From positions 1-5,289 of the forward strand of contig JAJDTQ010000257.1 of assembly GCA_022827045.1 (NCBI GenBank): 5,289 nucleotides of DNA, in the 5' to 3' direction. Position 1 is the stretch's first letter. The number at the start of each line of letters is the position of its first letter. This document shows, piece by piece, positions 1-5,289 of the stretch. Origin of the DNA: Candidatus Binatia bacterium (GTDB taxonomy: Bacteria; Desulfobacterota_B; Binatia; UBA9968; JAJDTQ01). The notes beneath the pieces were generated by a model. It ran no database searches and had not been told where the DNA came from. It saw only the letters and a list, made by a program, of their open reading frames with translations. The translations under genes were made by a program, and so were the position numbers.

Positions 1-645
1 CGTCTCCAGGGTGGTGAAGGTCTTGGAGCTTACGATGAACAGGGTCTCCGCCGGGTCCAGCCCCTGGACGGTCTCGGCGAAGTCGGTGCCGTCCACGTTG
101 GAGACGAAGCCCAGGCTGAGGGAACGGTCGCTGTAGTGGCGTAGCGCCTCGTAGGCCATCACCGGCCCCAGGTCCGAGCCGCCGATGCCGATGTTGACCA
201 CGTTGCGGATGCGCTTGCCGGTGTACCCCTTCCACTCGCCGGAACGGACCCGGTCCGCGAAGGACGCCATGCGGTCGAGCACGCCGTGGACCTCGGGCAC
301 CACGTCCTCGCCGTCCACCAGGATTCGCTGGTCACGGGGCGCCCGCAACGCCACGTGCAGCACCGGCCGCCCCTCGGTGACGTTGATGCGCTCGCCGCCG
401 AACATGGCGTCGATGCGTTCCCGAAGGCCGGTGGCTCGCGCCAGCTCCAGCAGCAGCCCCAGAGTCTCGTCAGTGATGCGGTTCTTGGAGTAGTCGAGGT
501 AGAGCCCGGCGCCCTCGACAGCGTACCGCTCGCCGCGACTGGCGTCCTCGGCGAACAGCGCGCGCAGGTGCACGTCCTTGATCTTGCGGTAGTGGTCGGC
601 GAGGTCCTGCCACGCCGGTAGCTCTGTCAGGCGATGGGTGGCGAT
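1..645 (-). CDS. pgi: Glucose-6-phosphate isomerase, N-terminal part (runs off left edge)
   Basis: Cytosolic enzyme that interconverts glucose-6-phosphate and fructose-6-phosphate in glycolysis and gluconeogenesis. The 215 visible residues are about 40% of the usual ~550. Family landmarks, in order: the N-terminal [10 protein letters not shown] stretch (6-15), HLRALFAED (26-34), [14 protein letters not shown] (88-101), the loop GIGGSDLGP (153-161), SNVDGTD (182-188) and SSKTFTT (206-212), whose Ser/Lys/Thr residues bind the sugar phosphate in known structures. The catalytic Glu, His and Lys of the C-terminal half lie outside the window. No ATG, GTG or TTG occurs in this frame between the upstream in-frame stop (691-693) and a GTG at 571-573, which is residue 25 and inside the conserved N-terminus. 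The best start is ATC at 643-645, behind a strong ribosome binding site. The gene follows the carboxyltransferase by 14 bases and is probably in the same operon. The family call is near certain; the start is inferred. Confidence 0.95.
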   Translation of the reverse strand, partial: MATHRLTELPAWQDLADHYRKIKDVHLRALFAEDASRGERYAVEGAGLYLDYSKNRITDETLGLLLELARATGLRERIDAMFGGERINVTEGRPVLHVALRAPRDQRILVDGEDVVPEVHGVLDRMASFADRVRSGEWKGYTGKRIRNVVNIGIGGSDLGPVMAYEALRHYSDRSLSLGFVSNVDGTDFAETVQGLDPAETLFIVSSKTFTTLET

Positions 646-651
646 GACGGC

Positions 652-659
652 TCCTCCTC
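652..659 (-). promoter_or_regulatory. Ribosome binding site supporting the ATC start of pgi
   Basis: The minus strand reads GAGGAGGA immediately after the TAA stop of the upstream gene, six bases before the ATC at 643-645. The strong purine run at normal spacing marks this as the initiation region, although the codon itself is not a standard start. Confidence 0.7.
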
Positions 660-2120
660 TTAGTCTCCGCGGTTCAGCGTCACCGAGACGTCACCCTTGG
701 TCACCCGCACGTGTCCCAGGTCGCTCTTCCTGGCCAGCTTCTCCACCAGTGCCACCATCGGCGGGGTGGTGCTGACGTAGGCCTGGGGCGGCGCGGCCGC
801 GCGCATCTGGGCGATCTCGTCTTCGCTCAGCAGCCAGCGCAGCAGCAGCTCCTCGTCCGACACTCCGTCTCCGCCCAAGCGGGCGCGCATGTCCGAGAGG
901 GGCGTCTCCTCCGGCTCCTGCGCCGCGATCTCCCGGGCCCGGGGCCGGTCGAGGATCTTGTCCTTGACGTTGGGGTCCATGAGCCGGGCGCCTTCCTCGC
1001 CGGCGCGTCCCAGGGCGTAGCGGATCACCTGGTCGGTGACCTCCTTGTAGCGGTCGCCCACGATGACGTTGAGCGCCGCCTGGCTGCCCACGAACTGGGA
1101 CAGCGGCGTCACCATGATGGGGTAGCCGAACTCGGCGCGCACCTGGATGGATTCCTCCAGGGCCCGCGGGAACCGGTCGCCCAGGCGCACCTTGTCGAGC
1201 TGATGCTGCAGGTTGGACAGCATGCCGCCGGGAACCTGGTGCTGGTACTGGGCGTAGTCGTACTCCACCGGCTTGCCGATGGGGAAGCCTTCGCGTTTGG
1301 CGATGGTCATGAAGTGCTCCGAGACGGGTTCCAGGACCGACTCGTCCACCAGCGGGTTGTAGCCCAGCGCCCGGGCGTTGCGGGCGACGTTGAAGACCGA
1401 GGGATTGGAGGAGCTGTCCGCCAGCGGCGGCACCGCGGTGTTGACGCTGCGGATCCCCAGGTCCATAGCCTCAATGCAGCACAGCGGCCCCAGGCCGGTG
1501 GTGCAGTGGGTGTGCAGCTCGATGGGGATGCCGTTGCAGTTCTCGTACATTACCGGCACCAGCGTGCGCATGCGCTCCGGCGTGAGCAGGCCGCCCGGGT
1601 CCTTGAGGCAGATGATCGGTACCTCCAGCGAGGCCGCCTCGCGGGTCTTCCGGGCGAAGTACTCGTCGGTGTGCTTGGGAGACACCGAGTAGATCATGTT
1701 GATGATGGGCTTGATGCCCACTTCCCGTGACACCTCCACCTTGCGCTTCCATCCCGCGTAATCGTTCCACTCCTCGGAGATGCGCGCCTCGCGGATGCCA
1801 TTGGCCGCCATGCGTTCCATGAACAGCCGGTACATGCACAGCGGGTTGAACTCGAAGGTGTTGACCCGGCCGGCGATGACCCGGAGCGGCGTCTCGGTGA
1901 TGCGCTGCGCCACCAGCCGCACCCGCTCCCAGGGGTCCTCCTTGAGCTCCCGAACGCACTTCTTGAGGTGCGACCCGGAGATCAGCTCCATGGCCTCGAA
2001 CCCCGCCCGGTCCATCTGCTCGGCCACCGAAAGCATCATGCCCGTGGTCATGTTCTCCGCCCACAGGCTCTGATGACCGTCGCGCAGTGTGGTGTCGACG
2101 AAGGTGATGTCCTTGCTCAT
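660..2120 (-). CDS. Pyruvate carboxylase B / oxaloacetate decarboxylase alpha-like carboxyltransferase without biotinyl domain
   Basis: 486-residue DRE-TIM metallolyase-type carboxyltransferase. Such domains move CO2 between carboxybiotin and pyruvate or oxaloacetate. Visible motifs: [11 protein letters not shown] (9-19; D9 is a presumed metal ligand), LKDPGGLL (172-179; K173 aligns with the carbamylated lysine), LHTHCTTG (202-209; H203 and H205 are metal ligands), and the conserved C-terminal blocks [11 protein letters not shown] (298-308) and [21 protein letters not shown] (from 332). Where family members carry GTSQP or GMTSQP with a catalytic Thr, this protein has DSSSNP (235-240), so Ser237 appears to replace the Thr. 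The AMKM-type biotinylation motif is absent. The last ~35 residues (about 453-486) instead resemble the N-terminus of a biotin carboxyl carrier protein, so biotin must come from a separate subunit. The ATG at 2118-2120 is chosen because GGAGGA lies five bases upstream; an in-frame ATG at 2165 lacks this. The fold is sure; the exact acceptor substrate is not. Confidence 0.88.
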   Translation of the reverse strand: MSKDITFVDTTLRDGHQSLWAENMTTGMMLSVAEQMDRAGFEAMELISGSHLKKCVRELKEDPWERVRLVAQRITETPLRVIAGRVNTFEFNPLCMYRLFMERMAANGIREARISEEWNDYAGWKRKVEVSREVGIKPIINMIYSVSPKHTDEYFARKTREAASLEVPIICLKDPGGLLTPERMRTLVPVMYENCNGIPIELHTHCTTGLGPLCCIEAMDLGIRSVNTAVPPLADSSSNPSVFNVARNARALGYNPLVDESVLEPVSEHFMTIAKREGFPIGKPVEYDYAQYQHQVPGGMLSNLQHQLDKVRLGDRFPRALEESIQVRAEFGYPIMVTPLSQFVGSQAALNVIVGDRYKEVTDQVIRYALGRAGEEGARLMDPNVKDKILDRPRAREIAAQEPEETPLSDMRARLGGDGVSDEELLLRWLLSEDEIAQMRAAAPPQAYVSTTPPMVALVEKLARKSDLGHVRVTKGDVSVTLNRGD

Positions 2121-2124
2121 GTGG

Positions 2125-2130
2125 TCCTCC
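2125..2130 (-). promoter_or_regulatory. Ribosome binding site fixing the carboxyltransferase start
   Basis: GGAGGA on the minus strand, followed by CCAC and the ATG at 2118-2120. It decides for this ATG over the one 15 codons upstream, where the extra residues do not match the family. Confidence 0.8.
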
Positions 2131-2143
2131 AAACCTGCACCTG

Positions 2144-2172
2144 ACCTTATTGCGGAGGCGCGCAAATCTCAA
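2144..2172 (-). promoter_or_regulatory. Possible sigma70 promoter for the carboxyltransferase-pgi operon
   Basis: The minus strand has TTGAGA (2167-2172, five of six matches to the -35 consensus), a 17-base spacer, and TAAGGT (2144-2149, a weak -10 that keeps only the TA...T positions). Transcription would start near 2137 and leave a short leader holding the ribosome binding site. It lies between the antitoxin stop and the carboxyltransferase start, where a promoter is expected, but the -10 match is poor and read-through from the toxin-antitoxin operon is an alternative. Confidence 0.35.
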
Positions 2173-2210
2173 CCGCTGCCGCTTGAGAGCGGGTTGGCCA
2201 GTCAGCAGGT

Positions 2211-2549
2211 CTATGGCTTGGCTGGGCGGGCTTCCTTGTCGAGAGCGGCAATACCGGTCAAGGTGATCGGGGGACGGTCGGGGAATTCCGCCACGAGGCT
2301 CAATTTTCCACCCATCGCTTCAACATAGCCGCTGAGTGTGGATATCAAGAGGTCGCTACGTTTCTCGATTCGCGATACGTTCTCCTGCTTGATTCCGAGC
2401 TCTCTGGCCACGTGTACTTGCGTTTTCTTTCGCGCCTTGCGCAGGTCTTGCAAGGACATCTCTTCGGCAATCAACTCCTTGGCCCGCTCCAGTACCTTCT
2501 TCCGGCGGGATTTGGGGAGTTTCCCGATTCTCTCCGTCAGGGTCGTCAT
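2211..2549 (-). CDS. XRE-family antitoxin of a HigBA-type toxin-antitoxin module
   Basis: 112-residue DNA-binding antitoxin. A basic N-terminal helix (LPKSRRKKVLERAKELIAEE, 11-30) precedes a helix-turn-helix domain of the XRE/Cro type (about 33-75); the core TQVHVARELGIKQENVSRIEKRSD (43-66) holds the turn and the recognition helix. A short tail follows (YVEAMGGKLSLVAEFPDRPP, 75-94) that is characteristic of antitoxins paired with RelE/HigB-like toxins. In this family the antitoxin neutralises the toxin by binding it and represses its own promoter, alone or as a complex. It is the second gene of the pair: its ATG overlaps the toxin stop as ATGA, implying coupled translation. It also has its own near-perfect ribosome binding site. 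Base composition is visibly less GC-rich than the flanking metabolic genes. Family assignment is strong; the specific target of the cognate toxin is not visible. Confidence 0.9.
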   Translation of the reverse strand: MTTLTERIGKLPKSRRKKVLERAKELIAEEMSLQDLRKARKKTQVHVARELGIKQENVSRIEKRSDLLISTLSGYVEAMGGKLSLVAEFPDRPPITLTGIAALDKEARPAKP

Positions 2550-2914
2550 CGCGACCTCCTTCCGCGTTTCAGCCGGTCCAAATGTGCGTCGAACCTTTCG
2601 TCGGCCTTCTTGATCAGCGCCGCGTAGAATCGTCTGGCGCTAATGCCTGATTTGTCACCAGCCACGAGCACTATGGCCTTCCGTTGCGGGTCGAACGCAA
2701 AAGCGACTCGCCAAACCCCGTTATCAGCCTGGAAGCGCAACTCTTTCATGTTGGCGTGGCATGATCCCTTCAAGGTGTCCACTCGCGGCCGACCGAGCGC
2801 TGGCCCCAGCGTCTCAAGAAGCTTGGCTTGGGCGAGCAGTTCATCCTGTACAGAAAAGGACAGTGCATCGAATTCTGAGTCGAAAGCAGGAGCGAATTCG
2901 ACTGTCCATGCCAT
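2546..2914 (-). CDS. RelE/HigB-like toxin (Gp49-like family)
   Basis: 122-residue toxin of the RelE/ParE superfamily, HigB/Gp49-like branch. Relatives are mostly ribosome-dependent mRNA interferases that stop translation until neutralised. Visible: an N-terminal strand MAWTVEFAPAFDSEFDAL (1-18), a helix (about 20-37), the LGRPRVDTLKG loop (40-50), then the signature strands MKELRFQADNGVWRVAFAFD (56-75) and IVLVAGDKSG (81-90) with the conserved basic residues R60, R69 and K88, and a basic C-terminal helix ending RLKRGRRSR. The domain is full length with no frame disruption, so it is probably active. The toxin gene precedes the antitoxin, the HigBA rather than RelBE order. There is no clear Shine-Dalgarno usable from the predicted promoter: the start lies about six bases after the -10, so translation is probably leaderless. 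Catalytic activity itself is inferred. Confidence 0.9.
   Translation of the reverse strand: MAWTVEFAPAFDSEFDALSFSVQDELLAQAKLLETLGPALGRPRVDTLKGSCHANMKELRFQADNGVWRVAFAFDPQRKAIVLVAGDKSGISARRFYAALIKKADERFDAHLDRLKRGRRSR
2554..2561 (-). promoter_or_regulatory. Strong ribosome binding site of the antitoxin, inside the toxin gene
   Basis: AAGGAGGT on the minus strand is a perfect match to the 16S anti-Shine-Dalgarno and lies four bases before the antitoxin ATG at 2547-2549. It is embedded in the last codons of the toxin (Arg-Arg-Ser-Arg). It would let the antitoxin be made in excess over the poorly initiated toxin. Confidence 0.8.
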
Positions 2915-2919
2915 GCTTG

Positions 2920-2948
2920 ATTATGCCTCAGGGGGCATATGCTGTCAA
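2920..2948 (-). promoter_or_regulatory. Near-consensus sigma70 promoter of the toxin-antitoxin operon
   Basis: On the minus strand: TTGACA (2943-2948, perfect -35), a 17-base spacer, and CATAAT (2920-2925, five of six -10 matches). The predicted transcription start falls on or next to the A of the toxin ATG at 2914. This is the strongest promoter in the window and sits in the 62-base gap between the amidohydrolase and the toxin. Confidence 0.8.
2922..2942. promoter_or_regulatory. Putative operator: palindromes between the -35 and -10 of the toxin-antitoxin promoter
   Basis: TATGCC (2922-2927) and GGCATA (2934-2939) form an inverted repeat with a 6-base centre, and the right arm continues into the perfect 8-base palindrome GCATATGC (2935-2942). 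A further ATGCC lies at 2908-2912, just inside the toxin gene. The position between promoter elements is where an XRE antitoxin or its complex would bind to autorepress. Binding is inferred from location and symmetry only. Confidence 0.55.
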
Positions 2949-2976
2949 GGTCATATTGTGGGCTTGCTCGTGACCG

Positions 2977-4092
2977 TCAGGCGAGGCCGTAGAAACGCCG
3001 CGGATTGTCGCAGAGGATCTTCTCCACCACATGAGGCGCTACGTCCTCTTTGCGGCGCATCACCGCCACCATGCCGTCCTCCCGGGACTGGTCCTGGTGG
3101 CCGTAGTCAGAGCCCATGATGACGTGGTCCTCGCCGATGTGGGTCAGCAGGTAGGGCAGGTCCTCGTCCGCTTCCGCGGCCACGTAGAGCCGGTAGTCAC
3201 GGAACAGGTTCGGTCCCCAATCCAGGTTCGCGTCCGCATCCCCGCCGGCGTTGAGCCGAGCTCCACTGGCCCGTTGCAGGTGGTGCAGCACGTAGGGCAC
3301 CCAAGAGGCGGAGGCCTCGATGAAACCGAAGCGGACCTCCGGAAATCGCTCCGGGATCTTGTGGGCCACCAAGTCACGGAAGGCGAACAGCGGCAGCGAG
3401 CGCACGTGGGGCAGGTTGTGGCTGAAGTTCCGGTCGAACACCCGGGTTATCTCCGGCGCCCCCGCGCCTGTGTGGATGCAGATGGCCATGCCAAGCCGGT
3501 TGGCCGCCTCGTACACGGGGAAGAAATACGATTCCGCCAGCGACCGGTCGCCCTCGACCCCGCGGAAGAACACCCCCACCGCGCCGTGGTCGCGAGCAGT
3601 CTCGATCTCCCGCACCGAGGCGTCCATGTCACGCAAGGGCGGCACGACCACCCAGCGGAGCCGGTCCCCAGCAGTCTTCCAGGCCTCGGCCAGGTAGCGG
3701 TTGTAGGATTGGCAGATGGCCACCTCCAGGGCCACGTCCACCTCCAGGTAGCTCAGCAGCAGGGTGGGGTACACCACCTCCGCGTCCACCCCGCGCTTGT
3801 CCATGTCCCGCACCCGCGCTGCGGGGTCCGTGACGTAACGCACCGAGGCGGCGATGTCGGTCCGGGCGTTCTCCCTGTCCGATCCCCCCACCGCTACCAG
3901 CGCGCTGCCCTTGCCGAAGCGCTTGGGCACCGCCATGCCGTCGATGAGCCATACTTGGTTGTTCTCTCCGTAAACGCTGTCCACCGCGGTCGATGCCAGC
4001 ACCGGCCGTCGCTGATACATCTCCGGATCGAACAGCTCCCACATGTCCGGATGCTCGATAATGTGCGTGTCCGCGTCCACGACGCCTGGCAT
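2977..4092 (-). CDS. Amidohydrolase-2 family metal-dependent hydrolase
   Basis: 371-residue TIM-barrel hydrolase of the amidohydrolase-2 family, the group of ACMSD (aminocarboxymuconate-semialdehyde decarboxylase) and LigY/resorcylate decarboxylase relatives. Members hydrolyse or decarboxylate C-C or C-N bonds using one metal ion. Motifs visible: VDADTHIIE (5-13; D8 and H10 as the D-x-H metal pair), PTLLLSYL (109-116), ICIHTGAG (204-211; H207 on the middle strand), [19 protein letters not shown] (254-272; E259 and the WVPY block are typical of this branch), [10 protein letters not shown] (325-334; D329 is the presumed catalytic Asp), and the usual ending [11 protein letters not shown]. Start at ATG 4090-4092: AAGGAGG (4098-4104) lies five bases upstream and the metal motif then begins at residue 6. 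An upstream in-frame ATG at 4149 lacks such a site. No signal peptide, so cytosolic. No clear promoter was found. Substrate cannot be told from sequence or neighbours. Confidence 0.88.
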   Translation of the reverse strand: MPGVVDADTHIIEHPDMWELFDPEMYQRRPVLASTAVDSVYGENNQVWLIDGMAVPKRFGKGSALVAVGGSDRENARTDIAASVRYVTDPAARVRDMDKRGVDAEVVYPTLLLSYLEVDVALEVAICQSYNRYLAEAWKTAGDRLRWVVVPPLRDMDASVREIETARDHGAVGVFFRGVEGDRSLAESYFFPVYEAANRLGMAICIHTGAGAPEITRVFDRNFSHNLPHVRSLPLFAFRDLVAHKIPERFPEVRFGFIEASASWVPYVLHHLQRASGARLNAGGDADANLDWGPNLFRDYRLYVAAEADEDLPYLLTHIGEDHVIMGSDYGHQDQSREDGMVAVMRRKEDVAPHVVEKILCDNPRRFYGLA

Positions 4093-4097
4093 GAGTC

Positions 4098-4104
4098 CCT
4101 CCTT
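4098..4104 (-). promoter_or_regulatory. Ribosome binding site fixing the amidohydrolase start
   Basis: AAGGAGG on the minus strand, followed by GACTC and the ATG at 4090-4092. It rules out the longer reading from 4149, which would add 19 residues not typical of the family. Confidence 0.8.
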
Positions 4105-4222
4105 CGGGCGAGTGTGTTCTTGCATGGCAGGATTGGGGTGGGAGGTCAACGCGGAGATGCGTTGTGCTGGCGCTTGATGTTAAACTGGGCAACGAGAAAG
4201 GGTGCCGCCGCCCCGAATCGTC

Positions 4223-4242
4223 ATTCCCGCGAAAGCGGGAAT
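4223..4242. repeat. REP/dRS3-like palindromic repeat (ATTCCC-N8-GGGAAT type)
   Basis: ATTCCCGC, then the loop GAAA, then GCGGGAAT: a perfect 8-bp stem with a GNRA-type tetraloop on the plus strand. The wider context, GTCATTCCCGC...GCGGGAATCCAG (4220-4246), matches a repeat known from many proteobacterial genomes, and the core fits the Neisseria dRS3 pattern. It lies between the divergent amidohydrolase and ribbon-helix-helix genes, about 34 bases before the latter. Only one copy is present here; its genomic copy number cannot be seen. There is no U-tract, so it is not a canonical terminator. Confidence 0.75.
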
Positions 4243-4275
4243 CCAGGGAAGGGCGAAAGGGTTAGATCGATTCAA

Positions 4276-4521
4276 ATGACCAAACGCCTCAACGTCCTCT
4301 TGGACGAAGAAGAGTACCGAGAGATTCAGTCCTTCGCCGGACGCCAACAAATGACGGTGTCCGAATGGGTCCGCCAAGCGCTACGCGAGGCTAGACGAGA
4401 GCCTCTCGGCACGACGGACGCCAAACTGCGCACCATCGCCAATGCGTCGCGGCACGAGTTTCCGACTGCGGACATTGATGAGATGCTACTCCAAGTTGAA
4501 CGGGGACGAGGTGTCGAGTGA
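4276..4521 (+). CDS. Ribbon-helix-helix antitoxin (VapB-like), apparently without a toxin partner
   Basis: 81-residue protein, the only plus-strand gene here. It shows the ribbon-helix-helix layout: strand TKRLNVLLD (2-10), helix [15 protein letters not shown] (11-25), the turn MTVSEW (26-31) and the second helix [11 protein letters not shown] (32-42). The acidic C-terminal arm, [18 protein letters not shown] (60-77), is typical of antitoxins that wrap around a PIN-domain toxin. Ribbon-helix-helix dimers normally repress their own promoter. The start is the ATG at 4276; the Shine-Dalgarno is weak (AAAGGG at 4256-4261 is rather far upstream). Directly after the stop, where a VapC-type toxin overlapping as GTGA would be expected, only GTG ATC TTC resembles a toxin start. 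The frame then has 37 codons with no PIN motifs and runs antisense to the helicase. The antitoxin thus looks intact but orphaned. The VapB assignment is by pattern, not alignment. Confidence 0.8.
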   Translation: MTKRLNVLLDEEEYREIQSFAGRQQMTVSEWVRQALREARREPLGTTDAKLRTIANASRHEFPTADIDEMLLQVERGRGVE

Positions 4522-4544
4522 TCTTCAATGGCTTCGCGTACCAG

Positions 4545-5289
4545 CTAGGTCAACTCTACATAACCGATCAGTTCCGCCGAATAGCTTCCGTCGCTACCGG
4601 CAGGCCCTTTACGCTGCAACTCTCGCTGTAGCGTGGGGTCTACGAAACGGCTGAACAGTTCGAGCCGTTGGTCAGCGTCGAGACTCGGCGCGCAGGGTAT
4701 CCCCTCTATGACCATTTCTGGCCGCCGTTCTAGAGCGGGAAATCTCTTTCCATCCAACGTGACGGCGATGGGCTGAATGCTAGTCCATTTTTCGCCAGCA
4801 TTGTTCGAGGCTTCCACCAACCAAAATGACAGGAGGGTAGCGGGGGCTCCGTTTCCCTCCAATGCGGTGCCAATCTGTTCTGCAGGCAAGTTTCGCCAGC
4901 GGTCCAATTCTTCCTGGACCAATGGATGGTCTAGGCCCATGAGGTCGACGTTGTTGTTGGCCGTGGCCACTTCGCGGCTCAGCGTAAAACGGTTTCGTCT
5001 TCGCCCTTCCGAGTCGGTCAGGTCGAACGTCAGGTCGTCGACCTTGATGAGCTGCACCGGTCGGTCCGCCAACGATGTCGAAAGGAACTTGACAAGCCGC
5101 TCTAGGCTTGGCGAAACGTCAGAGAAGGGTGCGTAGTCATCAAGACTGAATCCTTCCAGGTCCTGGAACAGGTCGAGGACGAGTTCGCGTGCCTCCCTGG
5201 CATTGGACAAAGCGGCTTCTAGTTCAAGAGTGGTCCTCTTTAACTCCGGATCCGACAGCGCTTCTTGATAGAGACGATCATAGTTCAGG
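4545..5289 (-). CDS. SNF2/RapA-like helicase, C-terminal part (enters from right edge)
   Basis: 247 C-terminal residues of a larger protein whose open frame continues past the right edge; the first full codon is at 5286-5288. No helicase motor motifs fall inside the window. The identification rests on the C-terminal region: a helical stretch (LNYDRLYQEALSDPEL onward, then LFQDLEGFSLDDY), and FTLSREVATANNNVDLMGLDHPLVQ, which resembles the 'LTFDRE...FL..DHPLV' block of RapA/HepA-type SNF2 ATPases. The end, AELIGYVELT, looks like a natural C-terminus. An internal TTG at 5208-5210 is not the true start because the frame stays open upstream. It converges on the ribbon-helix-helix gene with only 23 bases between stops. 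Base composition is visibly less GC-rich than pgi or the carboxyltransferase. SNF2 helicases of this kind occur in phage-defence loci such as DISARM (DrmD), but membership is not shown. An unrelated large ATPase remains possible. Confidence 0.6.
   Translation of the reverse strand, partial: LNYDRLYQEALSDPELKRTTLELEAALSNAREARELVLDLFQDLEGFSLDDYAPFSDVSPSLERLVKFLSTSLADRPVQLIKVDDLTFDLTDSEGRRRNRFTLSREVATANNNVDLMGLDHPLVQEELDRWRNLPAEQIGTALEGNGAPATLLSFWLVEASNNAGEKWTSIQPIAVTLDGKRFPALERRPEMVIEGIPCAPSLDADQRLELFSRFVDPTLQRELQRKGPAGSDGSYSAELIGYVELT

Noticed and set aside
185..621. Two plus-strand frames opposite pgi (185-493 and 286-621)
   Set aside because: Antisense shadows of a clear pgi reading frame, with no motifs and no ribosome binding site.
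711..1730. Long plus-strand open frame (339 codons) opposite the carboxyltransferase
   Set aside because: Antisense shadow in GC-rich DNA: composition is Val/Gly/His/Arg-rich with no recognisable domain, and the minus-strand gene has clear catalytic motifs.
2179..2192. CCGCT-TGAG-AGCGG hairpin as a terminator after the antitoxin
   Set aside because: The stem is only 5 bp and no T-run follows on either strand, so termination is not supported; it may be chance.
2643..3119. Plus-strand 158-codon frame over the toxin and its promoter
   Set aside because: Antisense to the toxin; Ser/Arg/Pro-rich with no family resemblance.
4093..4149. Upstream ATG (4149) as the amidohydrolase start
   Set aside because: It has no adjacent ribosome binding site, and the extra 19 residues precede the usual N-terminal metal motif; AAGGAGG points to 4092.
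4140..4200. Candidate promoters for the amidohydrolase (for example TTGACC near 4142-4147)
   Set aside because: No acceptable -10 at 16-18 bases; not supportable by eye.
3031..4275. Very long plus-strand open frame (496 codons to 4521) that runs in frame into the ribbon-helix-helix gene
   Set aside because: The part before 4276 is antisense to the amidohydrolase and low-complexity, and it crosses the palindromic repeat. Only the last 81 codons look like a protein, with a sensible ATG at 4276.
4180..4377. Minus-strand 65-codon frame containing WIPAFAGMT
   Set aside because: That peptide is the familiar spurious translation of the ATTCCCGC...GCGGGAAT repeat; the rest is antisense to the antitoxin.

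Overview
The window is high-GC bacterial chromosomal DNA with dense gene packing and strong Shine-Dalgarno sequences. All but one of the genes lie on the minus strand. Codon use and family content suit an uncultivated proteobacterium-like or Tectomicrobia/Rokubacteria-like lineage, but no rRNA or marker gene is present to settle taxonomy, so this is only an impression.

Layout from left to right. (1) Positions 1-645 (-) hold the N-terminal 215 residues of glucose-6-phosphate isomerase (pgi), which runs off the left edge. It appears to start at a non-canonical ATC codon. (2) Positions 660-2120 (-) hold a DRE-TIM carboxyltransferase of the pyruvate carboxylase B / oxaloacetate decarboxylase alpha type. 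It has no biotin-carrier domain but has a tail resembling the N-terminus of a biotin carboxyl carrier protein. pgi follows 14 bases after its stop, so the two are probably co-transcribed. (3) Positions 2211-2914 (-) hold a type II toxin-antitoxin module in HigBA order: a RelE/HigB-like toxin first, overlapping by 4 bases an XRE-family antitoxin. A near-consensus sigma70 promoter with an internal palindrome sits directly on the toxin start, which predicts a leaderless toxin transcript and autorepression. (4) Positions 2977-4092 (-) hold a metal-dependent hydrolase of the amidohydrolase-2 family. (5) Positions 4093-4275 are a divergent intergenic region with an 8-bp-stem palindrome of the ATTCCC(N8)GGGAAT type. 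(6) Positions 4276-4521 (+) hold a small ribbon-helix-helix antitoxin whose toxin gene seems to be missing. (7) Positions 4545-5289 (-) hold the C-terminal 247 residues of what looks like a SNF2/RapA-like helicase that enters from the right edge.

The left part (pgi and carboxyltransferase) reads as central carbon metabolism. The toxin-antitoxin pair, the orphan antitoxin and the helicase read as accessory, probably horizontally acquired material, and their base composition is visibly less GC-rich than that of the metabolic genes. The right side may be the edge of a defence island, but the window stops before this can be shown. No complete novel system is visible. The most checkable oddities are the ATC start of pgi, the leaderless toxin promoter with its operator, the altered active-site motif and tail of the carboxyltransferase, and the antitoxin truncated from its partner.
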